Assembly: GCF_017635265.1 (NCBI RefSeq)
Contig: NZ_JAGBLU010000018.1
Coordinates: 1 to 39,067, forward strand
DNA: 39,067 nucleotides
Reading direction: 5' to 3'
From: Butyrivibrio sp.
Lineage (GTDB): Bacteria > Bacillota > Clostridia > Lachnospirales > Lachnospiraceae
The translations under genes and the position numbers were made by a program. This document shows, piece after piece, positions 8,579 to 16,450 of the stretch. The notes under the pieces are model-generated. The model searched no databases. It had not been told where the DNA came from and was given only the letters and a program-made list of their open reading frames with translations. Positions within the stretch are counted from its first letter, which is position 1. Every line of letters begins with the position of its first letter.

Positions 8579-10018
8579 TTACTTTAATACTGCCTTTAAG
8601 TATTCCCAAACATTAGCAGCAGATTTTACTGACAGTCTTTCCTTGGTTGAGTGGATATCCTGCATATCAGGTCCTATTGAGATACAATCAAGATCCTTAA
8701 TCTTCTCACTTAATATTCCACACTCAAGTCCTGCGTGGATAGCCATAAGTCTCGGACTCTTTCCGTACATTTCCTCATACACTTTAACCATGTGGTCGCG
8801 AAGCTCTGAATGCTGCCTGTACTTCCAACCCGGATACTGACCTGAAACTGAATATGTTCCGCCAAAAGTTGTAACAATAGTGGCAACCTTTTTGATGAGC
8901 ATGTTCTTGGAAGATTCCACACTACTTCTCACTGAATGCTCAAGTGTAATTGAAGAATCCACAGTCTTCACGATACCAAGATTTAAAGATGTCTCCACAA
9001 GACCTTCAACTGCTGCGCTCATTGCCTGAACTCCATCAGGTAAAGAAATCATGGCACTTACTATCATTCTGCCATCTTCGTATTTAGCACAGGAATAGTT
9101 ATTCTCTGCTCCAGCCTCAGTACATGTGATATTCACATCGGGATCCTTTACTTCGAGTTCACCCTTAACTTCAGCCAGAGTCTGCTCTATACTCTCCTTC
9201 ATATCTGTTACGTTTCCGGCAGGAACAACAACCTTTGCCACTGCAGCAGATGGGATTGCATTATCCGCAACGCCGCCTTCTACAGATACTAGTGAGATTT
9301 CCGCTGCATCCATTGCATTTAAAAGAGTTCTTGCCAAAATATGGTTAGCATTTCCCCTTCCGCATTTGATCATTTCTCCAGAATGACCACCCAAAAGACC
9401 ATCAACCTTTATTTCAAATAAAAATCCTGTCTTGTTGTCTTTTTCAAAAGAAAAGTCTGAGTATATTCTGGCGCCGCCTGCACAACTTGTGATAAATGCG
9501 CCTTCTTCTTCATTGTCGATGTTTATCATCTTCTTTCCTTTTAAAGAAGAAAGATCAATTGCTGCTGCGCCAAACATTCCGGTTTCTTCATTAGTAGTAA
9601 TGACAACTTCAAGTGGTGGATGAGGTATAGTATCTGAATCAAGAAGCGCAAGGCAATAAGCAACAGCAATACCGTCATCACCGCCAAGGCTTGTTCCCTC
9701 AGCCCAAACATACTCCCCATCAGTCTTGCAACGAAGCCCCTCTGTTTTCATATCAATATCACAGGAGTCTTCTTTGACAGCTACCATGTCCATATGTCCC
9801 TGCAGTATTACAGGCTCTTTGTCCTCATATCCCTTGCTGCCAGGTGCTTTGATGATTACATTAAGTTCATTATCCTGAATGACATCAAGGTTTCTTTCTT
9901 TGGCAAAAGAAACAAGATAGTCGCTTATTTTCTGTAAATTACCTGAACCATGCGGTATATTGCAAAGCTCCTCAAAAAAATGAAATACTTCTTTTGGCTG
10001 TAAATTCTCATATGCCAT
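8579..10018 (-). CDS. pepD: Aminoacyl-histidine dipeptidase (M20C peptidase)
   Basis: A 479-residue zinc dipeptidase that cleaves Xaa-His and other dipeptides in the cytosol. The M20 metal ligands and catalytic residues are visible: His75 and Asp77 in GHMDMVA, Asp114 in GGDDGIA, and Glu144/Glu145 in TNEETG. A dimerisation/lid domain is inserted in the middle, and the length is typical of PepD. The ATG at 10018 has GGAGG nine bases upstream. It is separated from the ribosomal protein operon by a terminator and is probably transcribed on its own. Confidence 0.94.
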   Translation of the reverse strand: MAYENLQPKEVFHFFEELCNIPHGSGNLQKISDYLVSFAKERNLDVIQDNELNVIIKAPGSKGYEDKEPVILQGHMDMVAVKEDSCDIDMKTEGLRCKTDGEYVWAEGTSLGGDDGIAVAYCLALLDSDTIPHPPLEVVITTNEETGMFGAAAIDLSSLKGKKMINIDNEEEGAFITSCAGGARIYSDFSFEKDNKTGFLFEIKVDGLLGGHSGEMIKCGRGNANHILARTLLNAMDAAEISLVSVEGGVADNAIPSAAVAKVVVPAGNVTDMKESIEQTLAEVKGELEVKDPDVNITCTEAGAENNYSCAKYEDGRMIVSAMISLPDGVQAMSAAVEGLVETSLNLGIVKTVDSSITLEHSVRSSVESSKNMLIKKVATIVTTFGGTYSVSGQYPGWKYRQHSELRDHMVKVYEEMYGKSPRLMAIHAGLECGILSEKIKDLDCISIGPDMQDIHSTKERLSVKSAANVWEYLKAVLK

Positions 10019-10071
10019 GTCTATATCCTCCGTTTAAAAACAGTTTCCTTTAATACAGCATGTTTACTACG

Positions 10072-10106
10072 CAAAAAAAGGAGCATCACTATGTGATACT
10101 CCTTCA
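10072..10106 (-). terminator. Terminator of the infC-rpmI-rplT operon
   Basis: On the minus strand AAGGAGTATCAC pairs with GTGATGCTCCTT (one G-T pair, ATA loop) followed by a run of T. It lies about 45 nt after the rplT stop. Confidence 0.92.
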
Positions 10107-10152
10107 TTCTATATCAAAAAAACTAATATTTCAATCAAAGTTTCCGACTGTA

Positions 10153-10509
10153 TTATGCAATCTTTGTCTTTGCAAGCTCAGCAAGTGTCTTGAATCCTTC
10201 AGGATCATTTACTGCAAGCTCAGCAAGCATCTTTCTGTTGATGTCAACACCAGCAAGCTTAAGACCATGCATCATGTTGCTGTATGAAAGTCCGTTAATT
10301 CTGGCTGCTGCATTGATACGTGTGATCCAAAGAGATCTCATATCTCTCTTCTTCTGCTTACGTCCTGCAAATGCAGAAGTAAGAGCTCTCATAACTGACT
10401 GCTTTGCTACTCTATACTGTTTTGATCTTGCTCCTCTGTAACCTTTTGCAAGCTTTAATACTCTATTGTGTTTCTTCTTGGCATTTAATGCGCCTTTAAC
10501 TCTTGCCAT
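10153..10509 (-). CDS. rplT: 50S ribosomal protein L20
   Basis: A 118-residue basic protein with the classic L20 sequence ([22 protein letters not shown], conserved [16 protein letters not shown] and the [10 protein letters not shown] block). It binds 23S rRNA early in 50S assembly. In Firmicutes L20 also represses its own operon by binding the leader upstream of infC. The gene is last in infC-rpmI-rplT and is followed by a terminator. AGGAGG lies upstream of the start. Confidence 0.98.
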   Translation of the reverse strand: MARVKGALNAKKKHNRVLKLAKGYRGARSKQYRVAKQSVMRALTSAFAGRKQKKRDMRSLWITRINAAARINGLSYSNMMHGLKLAGVDINRKMLAELAVNDPEGFKTLAELAKTKIA

Positions 10510-10614
10510 CTTAATATCCTCCTAATTTCTAAATCTTTACCGAACCAAATCTCAACTCAAATGAACTTATGGGATGCTGCACTAAACTCGATAATACCTC
10601 ATCAAGTGCTCTGA

Positions 10615-10815
10615 TCATGCATAAGGAAGAATGCTCTTCATTGTCTTTACATTTGTAGCGTCAACAAGTCCAGCCTGTCTAAGATTTCTCTTTCTCTTTG
10701 TAGACTTCTTTGTTAAGATGTGGCGCTTATACGCTTTGCTTCTCATGAGCTTTCCTGTGCCAGTAACTTTGAATCTCTTGGCAGCAGCTCTCTTTGTTTT
10801 CATCTTTTGCTGCAT
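10615..10815 (-). CDS. rpmI: 50S ribosomal protein L35
   Basis: A 66-residue protein with the family hallmark [18 protein letters not shown]. It has three extra residues (MQQK) before the usual start; CAGGAGG nine bases ahead of the ATG at 10815 supports this start. It is the middle gene of the infC-rpmI-rplT operon. The 105-nt gap to rplT holds only the rplT ribosome binding site. Confidence 0.97.
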   Translation of the reverse strand: MQQKMKTKRAAAKRFKVTGTGKLMRSKAYKRHILTKKSTKRKRNLRQAGLVDATNVKTMKSILPYA

Positions 10816-10883
10816 AACTTAAATCCTCCTGTGAATCTCAGTAATTTTGTGGAACTATATTTTTAACCAAAAATTGGCAAAAA

Positions 10884-11393
10884 TCAATTTTTCTTTTCTG
10901 CAAGGAACATTGTCATGCTACGTCCCTCGACTTTAGGCTGTTTCTCTACAACCGCAACATCGCTCAAAGCCTGTGCAAAGTCTGTAAGGATGTGTACGCT
11001 TGCTCCCATATGAGCCATCTCACGACCGCGAAAACGAAGTGTGATCTTTACGCGATTACCTTTTTCAAGGAATTTCTTAGCTGCATTAACCTTAGTGTTG
11101 AGGTCGTTTGTGTCAATATTAGGTGAAAGTCTGATTTCCTTAATTTCAACAGTCTTCTGTTTCTTTTTTGCTTCCTTCTCTTTGCGAAGCTGCTCATACT
11201 TAAATTTACCGTAGTCAACAACTCTGCAAACAGGTGGCTTAGCTGTCGGTGCAATCATTACAAGATCAACACCCTCATCGTCAGCAATCTTTCTGGCATC
11301 AGCAATAGCCATAACCCCCAGCTGCTCACCAGTAATACCAATCACACGAACTTCCTTAGCTCTGATCTGTTCATTAATAAATAACTCGCTAAT
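10884..11393 (-). CDS. infC: Translation initiation factor IF-3, AUU start
   Basis: A 169-residue IF-3 with the two expected domains (INEQIRAKEVRVIG at the N-terminus; LRFRGREMAHMG and GRSMTMFLAEKK in the C-domain). The start is placed at ATT 11393-11391, because TGGAGGAC ends eight bases upstream and the reading frame before it has only a GTG that overlaps the ribosome binding site. A rare AUU start is the known basis of infC autoregulation in Escherichia coli and is also used in Bacillus. First gene of the operon; preceded by an attenuator. Confidence 0.95.
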   Translation of the reverse strand: MSELFINEQIRAKEVRVIGITGEQLGVMAIADARKIADDEGVDLVMIAPTAKPPVCRVVDYGKFKYEQLRKEKEAKKKQKTVEIKEIRLSPNIDTNDLNTKVNAAKKFLEKGNRVKITLRFRGREMAHMGASVHILTDFAQALSDVAVVEKQPKVEGRSMTMFLAEKKN

Positions 11394-11414
11394 GGTTTTG
11401 TCCTCCACATTCTG

Positions 11415-11549
11415 AAAAAAAAAGGTGAATACACATCGTATCCACCTATAATCTCAAATAATCAAACCAAATGGCTGATTTGAAAGATATTAACACCTGA
11501 AGCCCTTGCCGCAGGGTGAGAGTGGATACTCTGCTTTGTTTTCAAATAC
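11415..11549 (-). promoter_or_regulatory. L20-type leader with terminator/antiterminator switch
   Basis: The infC leader ends in a terminator hairpin (arms 11438-11447 and 11423-11432, then nine T on the transcript) about 20 nt before the start of infC. An upstream leader segment (11522-11529, GTATCCAC on the transcript) is exactly complementary to the 5' arm of the terminator (GTGGATAC), so the two structures exclude each other. A second small stem (CCCT with AGGG) lies between. This matches the layout of the Firmicutes L20 leader, in which bound L20 favours termination. Family assignment is by context. Confidence 0.82.
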
Positions 11550-11555
11550 TAATGT

Positions 11556-11584
11556 AATATATCACAGCCAAATTATGCTGTCAA
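11556..11584 (-). promoter_or_regulatory. Sigma-A promoter of the infC operon
   Basis: On the minus strand TTGACA (11584-11579) and TATATT (11561-11556) are separated by exactly 17 nt. The -35 box overlaps the stop codon of the VanZ-like gene. Predicted leader length to infC is about 155 nt. Confidence 0.82.
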
Positions 11585-12126
11585 TATCTTTTTGCTTTTT
11601 TTCTGTTTGCCAGCGGTCTGAATATCGTCATTCTGCCTGTCCATCCTACAATTCTGGTAATAATGATTCCCGGCAAAACACCCATACAGTCAATCAAAAC
11701 GTCCCTTTTGGAGGGACTTCTTCCTGCCACAAAGGACTGATGATATTCGTCAAGACAGGCAAAACCGGCACAAAAAGCTCCTGCAAACAAAACCAGAAGC
11801 GGTCCTCTAAGTCCATATACGTATAGAGGAAAAGCAACGGATACCGCCAGCAGAAAATACTCTGTAACGTGAGCTGTCTTTCTGACGTAAAATTGCGAAG
11901 CTTCGGATAAATCCTCTATCTGGTCCTGAGTCCATCCTTTTTCAAGCTTTTCATTGGCAAAACTAAAAACCTTAATGCCGACTATATAACTGAGGTGACT
12001 ACTACTGTCTGCATCCTGCCCCGAAAACATGAATATAACGCACATCATAATGATTGCAGGTACAAATGACAATGGCTTTAGCACAAACCTCAATGTTTGT
12101 TTAATATACAATAAAAAATACTTCAT
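11581..12126 (-). CDS. VanZ-like membrane protein
   Basis: A 181-residue integral membrane protein with four to five hydrophobic helices. VanZ-family features are visible: FMFSGQDADSSS near the first helix, RKTAHVTEYFLLA in the middle, and the charged motif DEYHQSFVAGRSPSKRDVLIDCMG. VanZ itself gives low-level teicoplanin resistance; most homologues have no assigned role. Its ATG overlaps the stop of the flavin reductase-like gene in an ATGA, so translation is coupled. The infC promoter begins inside its 3' end. Confidence 0.88.
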   Translation of the reverse strand: MKYFLLYIKQTLRFVLKPLSFVPAIIMMCVIFMFSGQDADSSSHLSYIVGIKVFSFANEKLEKGWTQDQIEDLSEASQFYVRKTAHVTEYFLLAVSVAFPLYVYGLRGPLLVLFAGAFCAGFACLDEYHQSFVAGRSPSKRDVLIDCMGVLPGIIITRIVGWTGRMTIFRPLANRKKAKRY

Positions 12127-12743
12127 TTTTTCTTCTTTGCCTTAGCTTTTTTGCTCTTTCCTCCGGCAGGCTTTGGAGAATCTTTTTTTGCAACACTGTA
12201 GCCAAACTTACCGACTTTCTCACCAAGCATGAAATATTCACCATGGGAATAAGCTACAAGCTTTGCCTTTCCCAGATCAAGCCTTCCGTTTTCATCAAGT
12301 AACTTGTCATCTACTGTAACACACACAACTTCAGCAATAAAGATTGTATGACTTCCGAGATCTATTGTCTGCCTGACCTTACATTCAATATTCACAGGAC
12401 TTTCAGCAATGCCCGGCGCTGATATTTTTTGAGATTGCAACGGCGTAAGGTTCATTTCTTTAAACTTATCGTACTCTCTTCCCGAGCGGACTCCGCACCA
12501 GTCTGCTGCCCTAGTCAGTTTTTTACTTGTGAGATTGACTACAAATTCCCCTGTCTCCTTGAGAATATCATAGGAATATCTCTCTTTACGCACAGATATT
12601 GATAGCATGGCCGGGTCACTACAGATAGTCCCTGCCCATGCCACTGTTATTATATTGGGTTTTTCTCCTTCACGCTTGCAGCTTACCATAACTGCAGGTG
12701 TGGGATAAAGCATATTACCTGGTCGCCATATTTCTTTTGCCAT
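12123..12743 (-). CDS. Flavin reductase-like, FMN-binding split-barrel protein
   Basis: A 206-residue cytosolic protein of the flavin reductase-like family: PGNMLYPTPAVMVSC at the start, TVAWAGTICSDPAMLSISV and ETGEFVVNLTS in the barrel. It is expected to bind FMN; the electron acceptor is unknown. The C-terminus is a lysine-rich tail of about 20 residues, possibly for nucleic-acid or membrane contact. It overlaps the VanZ-like gene by four bases and follows pepF after 22 nt, so the three genes with the HAD gene likely form one operon. Confidence 0.88.
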   Translation of the reverse strand: MAKEIWRPGNMLYPTPAVMVSCKREGEKPNIITVAWAGTICSDPAMLSISVRKERYSYDILKETGEFVVNLTSKKLTRAADWCGVRSGREYDKFKEMNLTPLQSQKISAPGIAESPVNIECKVRQTIDLGSHTIFIAEVVCVTVDDKLLDENGRLDLGKAKLVAYSHGEYFMLGEKVGKFGYSVAKKDSPKPAGGKSKKAKAKKKK

Positions 12744-12765
12744 ATAAGCACCGCCTTGTCATAAC

Positions 12766-14562
12766 TTACTTCATGATCTCTTCCATCTCATCGAGAGCTT
12801 CACCAAATACCTTAAGTGCCGCATCGATAGGAGCCTTTGTTGTAAGGTCAACTCCAGCTATCTTTAAGAGGCTTACAGGATCCTGTGTGCATCCGCTTGA
12901 AAGGAACTTCTTGTACTGCTCAACTGCAGGAGCGCCCTCTTTAAGAATTCTGTCTGCAATCGCAACAGCAGCAGCAAAGCTTGTTGCATACTGATATACA
13001 TAGAAATTGTAATAGAAGTGAGGAATTCTGCACCACTCCCATCCAATTTCTTCATCGGATATCATATCCTCGCCAAAGTATTCCTTATTGAGGTTATAGT
13101 ATACATTATAAAGAGACTCTGCTGTAAGAGGCTCACCATCTTCAGCCATCTTGCAGGTCTTTCTCTCAAATTCCTCAAACATAGTCTGACGGAACATTGT
13201 GCTCTTAAAGCTCTCAAGGAAGTGATTTACGATAAAGGCCTTTTCTTCCTTGCTCTTAGCATGGTCCTTAAGATAATGGTACAAAAGAACTTCATTAGTA
13301 GTAGACGCTACTTCTGCAACGAAGATCTTGTAACCTGCATCAAGGATGTGCTGAGCTTTGCTTGAATACCAAGAATGCATTGAATGTCCCATTTCATGAA
13401 CAAGTGTAAAGACATCATTCAAAGTATCATTGTAGTTAAGAAGCATATATGGATGCGTTCCGTATACATTTGATGAATACGCACCGCTTCTCTTTCCTTC
13501 ATTCTCAACAACATCGATCCATCTGTTCTCATATGCCTCTTTTACGACTGCCAGATAATCTTCGCCAAGAGGAGCAAGGGCCTTAAGAGAAATCTCTTTT
13601 GCCTCATCATATGTGACATTCATGTCAAAATCAGGGATCATTGAAACATAGACATCATACATGTGAAGTTCGTCTACTCCAAGTAGCTTTTTCCTGAGAG
13701 AAACGTATCTGTGCATTTTGTCCATGTTACCATGAATGGACTCAAACAGTGAATCGCAAACTAAAGGTGATACGTCGTTGCCATCAACTGCCGCCTCAAA
13801 GCATGAATTGTATTTTCTTGCCTTTGACTCGAAGATCCTTGCCTTAACTTCACCGTCATACATAGCAGTCCATGTATTTTTGAACTCTGCAAATCTTGTA
13901 TAGAAAGCCTCAAAACTTGCCTTTCTTAAATCTCTGTCATGAGACATCTGTGTTGGAACAAATCTTCCCTGTGAAAGCTGAACTTCTTCTCCCTTTGAAT
14001 CTTTTACTGAAGGAAACTTAAGGTCAGCGTTTGCAAGCATTCCGAAAGCTTTCTGAGGAGCGCCCTCAAGCTCACTTGCTGATGCCAAAAGAGCTTCCAT
14101 GTTGCTGTCAAGCATGTGAGCCTTTAATCTTCTGACATTCTTTATTGCTCTCTTGTATCTGTCAAGCTCAGGAATCTGCTCATAGAGCTTTTCAAGGTCC
14201 TCATCAGAAATATCAACAATCTCAGAGTTCATGAAGGCTGTTTTTTCCTCGACTGCAGCATATGCAGACATGGCCCTTGCGTTCATACCCTGGTATTTGG
14301 AATTGGATGTATCCTGATCAAATCTCTTATGAGAATAGCCAACAACCCTGTCAGCTAAAAGCTCAAACTCCTCTGTAAGCTTAAGAGCTTCAAGAAGGCA
14401 CTTTCCATCAGAAAGCTTGCCCTGAAGAGCTGCAATCTTATCAGCTACTTCACTTATCTTTTTAAGCTCTTCTTCCCACTTTTCCTCATTTTCGAAAATA
14501 TCCTCAAGTCGCCAGGTAAGTTCCTTTGCGACCTCATCTCTTTTTGGTAATCTGTCCTGCAT
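12766..14562 (-). CDS. pepF: Oligoendopeptidase F (M3B metallopeptidase)
   Basis: A 598-residue cytosolic peptidase that degrades medium-size peptides. The zinc motif HEMGH is at about residues 389-393, and a downstream glutamate ligand lies in EVASTTNE about 25 residues later. The N-terminus LPKRDEVAKELTWRLEDIF is typical of PepF. The start is placed at ATG 14562, because AAGGAG sits seven bases ahead; an upstream in-frame ATG at 14580 overlaps the previous stop codon but has no ribosome binding site. Part of the HAD-pepF-flavin reductase-VanZ operon. Confidence 0.93.
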   Translation of the reverse strand: MQDRLPKRDEVAKELTWRLEDIFENEEKWEEELKKISEVADKIAALQGKLSDGKCLLEALKLTEEFELLADRVVGYSHKRFDQDTSNSKYQGMNARAMSAYAAVEEKTAFMNSEIVDISDEDLEKLYEQIPELDRYKRAIKNVRRLKAHMLDSNMEALLASASELEGAPQKAFGMLANADLKFPSVKDSKGEEVQLSQGRFVPTQMSHDRDLRKASFEAFYTRFAEFKNTWTAMYDGEVKARIFESKARKYNSCFEAAVDGNDVSPLVCDSLFESIHGNMDKMHRYVSLRKKLLGVDELHMYDVYVSMIPDFDMNVTYDEAKEISLKALAPLGEDYLAVVKEAYENRWIDVVENEGKRSGAYSSNVYGTHPYMLLNYNDTLNDVFTLVHEMGHSMHSWYSSKAQHILDAGYKIFVAEVASTTNEVLLYHYLKDHAKSKEEKAFIVNHFLESFKSTMFRQTMFEEFERKTCKMAEDGEPLTAESLYNVYYNLNKEYFGEDMISDEEIGWEWCRIPHFYYNFYVYQYATSFAAAVAIADRILKEGAPAVEQYKKFLSSGCTQDPVSLLKIAGVDLTTKAPIDAALKVFGEALDEMEEIMK

Positions 14563-14576
14563 ACCCATTCTCCTTT

Positions 14577-15293
14577 TCATATTATTTTAGAGAAATCTCC
14601 ATCCTGTACGAAGATGTAATCTACGCCATTTGCCTTGGCTACTCCACCATCGCTAAAAACCTCATTCCCTATCATAACGCATTCAGTAGGGTTTAATCCA
14701 TGCTTTTTTAGCAGTTTTTCCATGAATTCTTTCTGAGGCTTTTTGACACCATTATCTGACGATATAAAAATGTCATCAAAGTACTTTGCAATATCCACAT
14801 CTTCCAGCTCTTTCCTGGTGAAAAAGAGCTGTGCATTAGACAAAAGAAATATCTTTTTTCCTGCACTTTTTAATTCAGATAATAGCCTGTCTGTATCCTG
14901 GTACTTGCAGAGCTTATCCCTTGAAGCTTCCCTAAAAAATATGCAAAGTCCTTCCAGGTCATCCGGATTTACTCTGTTGCCAGCTGCTTTACTTCCATCT
15001 GTTTCTGCCTTGTGGTTTTCATCCCGTATTCCATCTTCTATAAGTCTGGCCCAGACATTTTCTATTTGTATCTCAGGATACTCCGCGTGAGTCTTCTCAA
15101 TAAGGGCATCTGTTTCCTCTTTACATGCCAAAAGATATTTTTCCCTAAGGCCAGACGCAGTGTATTCGGCACCATATTCATCCAACAGCTTTTTTGCCAT
15201 TTTCTCCCAGAGCTCAGGCTGTTCCTCATCTGTGTGGATATCCACTAAAGTTCCATATAGATCAAAGATGTAATTCTTATATTTGTAAGCCAT
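14577..15293 (-). CDS. HAD-superfamily hydrolase
   Basis: A 238-residue HAD phosphatase. Motif I is FDLYGTLVD with the nucleophile Asp11, motif II LLSNAQ, motif III Lys in KKPQKEF, and motif IV GNEVFSDGGVAKANG. A helical cap (about residues 20-120) suggests subclass I (YjjG/YfnB-like). The substrate is unknown; nucleotide or sugar phosphates are usual. First gene of the minus-strand operon with pepF; its stop overlaps an upstream in-frame ATG of pepF. Confidence 0.87.
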   Translation of the reverse strand: MAYKYKNYIFDLYGTLVDIHTDEEQPELWEKMAKKLLDEYGAEYTASGLREKYLLACKEETDALIEKTHAEYPEIQIENVWARLIEDGIRDENHKAETDGSKAAGNRVNPDDLEGLCIFFREASRDKLCKYQDTDRLLSELKSAGKKIFLLSNAQLFFTRKELEDVDIAKYFDDIFISSDNGVKKPQKEFMEKLLKKHGLNPTECVMIGNEVFSDGGVAKANGVDYIFVQDGDFSKII

Positions 15294-15400
15294 ATTTCCT
15301 GCTTCACTCCTTTTTCGATTAGGAAAATTATAAGTTACTGGCCTCTGGCTTGCAACTTGCCTTGAGGCAAAATTTTAATGCTGTAAATCAAAAAATCTTC

Positions 15401-15429
15401 TTTACAACATCTATTGTCTATGCTAGAAT
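15401..15429 (+). promoter_or_regulatory. Promoter of the tRNA-Trp gene
   Basis: TTTACA (15401-15406), 17-nt spacer, TAGAAT (15424-15429). The tRNA begins 30 nt after the -10 box. Confidence 0.75.
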
Positions 15430-15459
15430 AACATTCGTTGGTGCAAAAGCCATAAATAA

Positions 15460-15531
15460 AGGGGAATCATACAATGGCTAGTATGCCGGTCTCCAAAACC
15501 GCTCATGCGGGTTCGAATCCTGCTTCCCCTG
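15460..15531 (+). tRNA. tRNA-Trp (anticodon CCA)
   Basis: A cloverleaf folds cleanly: acceptor AGGGGAA/TTCCCCT, D stem ATAC/GTAT, anticodon loop CTCCAAA (anticodon CCA), T arm GCGGG-TTCGAAT-CCTGC, discriminator G, no encoded CCA end. Oddities are a C-C mismatch at the outer pair of the anticodon stem and a 4-nt variable loop. Its last 25 bases plus flank recur at 17474, so its 3' half serves as an integration site. Confidence 0.9.
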
Positions 15532-15692
15532 CTCATTGTAAAAAGACTGGAATCCAGATAATTGCTGGAGTTTCAGTTTTTTTGTTGTTAAAAATCTTTT
15601 GTAGTAAATGTCTGTTTTAGTTCAAAAAAGTACGTTTTGGAACAGTAAATTTAGGGTGATTTTAGGGTACAAATCTGCGTACTAATCATGTA
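15510..15692 (+). repeat. Left direct repeat / attL-like site of the tRNA-Trp mini-island
   Basis: About 90% identical to 17474-17657. It starts with the 25-bp core from the 3' end of tRNA-Trp (15510-15534), continues with a terminator (GACTGG...TTTCAG plus T run, 15545-15583), and ends with two 11-bp-period repeats TTAGGGT(GATT/ACAA) at 15651-15672. The last feature resembles arm-type sites of tyrosine integrases. Confidence 0.85.
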
Positions 15693-15820
15693 TAATGTGG
15701 GAAAACAGCTATTGATCACGTTTCTTCATAAGAGTTTTATTTGACTGAACATAACAGTTGTAGTAATATGATTATGCGGAAACGCAATAAAAAGCGATTA
15801 TATATTCTATGGCAAAGCGA

Positions 15821-15848
15821 AACCCTCGATGTGGCGACATCGAGGGTT
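15821..15848 (-). terminator. Perfect hairpin downstream of the acidic protein gene
   Basis: AACCCTCGATGT (15821-15832) and ACATCGAGGGTT (15837-15848) form a perfect 12-bp stem with loop GGCG. It lies 50 nt downstream of the minus-strand gene at 15898. The T run is poor in either direction. Nothing else is seen in 15693-15897. Confidence 0.65.
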
Positions 15849-15897
15849 TCTTGCTCGTTAGAGTTACTGCTGAACTTCGATTATTATGTAAAAATAG

Positions 15898-16299
15898 TTA
15901 CTCCTGAGTTGATGACTCTGATGATGGAGCATCTACAATAATAACTTCATCCCATACAATATAATATGGCATATCATCAATAGTTAGTTTAAGTGGTAAG
16001 TTTACTTCATTAAACTCGGTAATGCATGCATTTTCTGGATAATCAAAGACTGACTCGATTATATTTATTGTACAAAAATCCTCCTGTCCTACATTTTCTA
16101 CAGCTGGGTCATTTAGGAAGTCTTCGACTGAATTAAGTGATTCTATTACATTATAAAAATCAACGTCATCTTCAACCTTCTTCACATATGCTGTACCACT
16201 TCCCGTATAATGATTGTCTTCAGTGAATTCATCCTCGAAGTTGCTTCTACAGCAGATGCAACTATAATTGAAGACATCGAGAGGTGATAAGAGTGGCAT
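15898..16299 (-). CDS. Acidic hypothetical protein divergent from the Abi gene
   Basis: A 133-residue strongly acidic protein of unknown family, without signal peptide or membrane segment. Near the N-terminus it has a CICC cysteine cluster, and the C-terminal third (LPLKLTIDDMPYYIVWDEV) looks like a compact beta-rich fold. The ATG at 16299 follows TGGAG at a six-base distance; an ATG at 16314 is also possible. Its promoter must lie in the 150-bp region shared with the abi RNA on the other strand. It may be a modulator of the defence locus or passenger DNA. Confidence 0.6.
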   Translation of the reverse strand: MPLLSPLDVFNYSCICCRSNFEDEFTEDNHYTGSGTAYVKKVEDDVDFYNVIESLNSVEDFLNDPAVENVGQEDFCTINIIESVFDYPENACITEFNEVNLPLKLTIDDMPYYIVWDEVIIVDAPSSESSTQE

Positions 16300-16324
16300 T
16301 TCTGACTCCATCATATTGTATTCA

Positions 16325-16353
16325 TTGACAATAAGGTTCTTAACATATAAAAT
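16325..16353 (+). promoter_or_regulatory. Strong promoter of the abi-linked small RNA
   Basis: TTGACA (16325-16330), 17-nt spacer, TAAAAT (16348-16353), a near-consensus sigma-A promoter. The predicted start is near 16360. It is the best promoter match seen in the island. Confidence 0.82.
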
Positions 16354-16359
16354 GATTAT

Positions 16360-16431
16360 AGTGACTAAGTTCCAGATACTCGTGAGGACTGGGACCGCGG
16401 GAGGACCTGAGGGCCCTCCTTTAATTTTTTT
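16360..16431 (+). ncRNA. Structured small RNA directly upstream of the Abi/HEPN gene
   Basis: A roughly 70-nt GC-rich block stands out in AT-rich DNA, between a consensus promoter and a T run. Hairpin 1 pairs TTCCAG (16370-16375) with CTGGGA (16389-16394). Hairpin 2, a terminator, pairs GGAGG (16400-16404) and CC with GG and CCTCC (16415-16419) around TGAG, followed by TTTAATTTTTTT. The abi ribosome binding site starts two bases after the T run. An RNA motif upstream of abiF-type genes is known and has been proposed to act as the antitoxin; membership of this RNA in that motif is inferred from position and shape only. Confidence 0.68.
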
Positions 16432-16450
16432 CTTGAGGAGTTTTTCTAAT

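Noticed and set aside
15741-15941. 66-residue plus-strand frame inside the tRNA island
   Set aside because: It crosses the perfect hairpin at 15821-15848 and the 3' end of the opposite gene, with no ribosome binding site or recognisable composition.
16268-16450. N-terminal extension of the Abi protein by 61 residues
   Set aside because: It reads through the promoter, the structured RNA and its terminator; the ATG at 16451 has its own ribosome binding site and family-like start.
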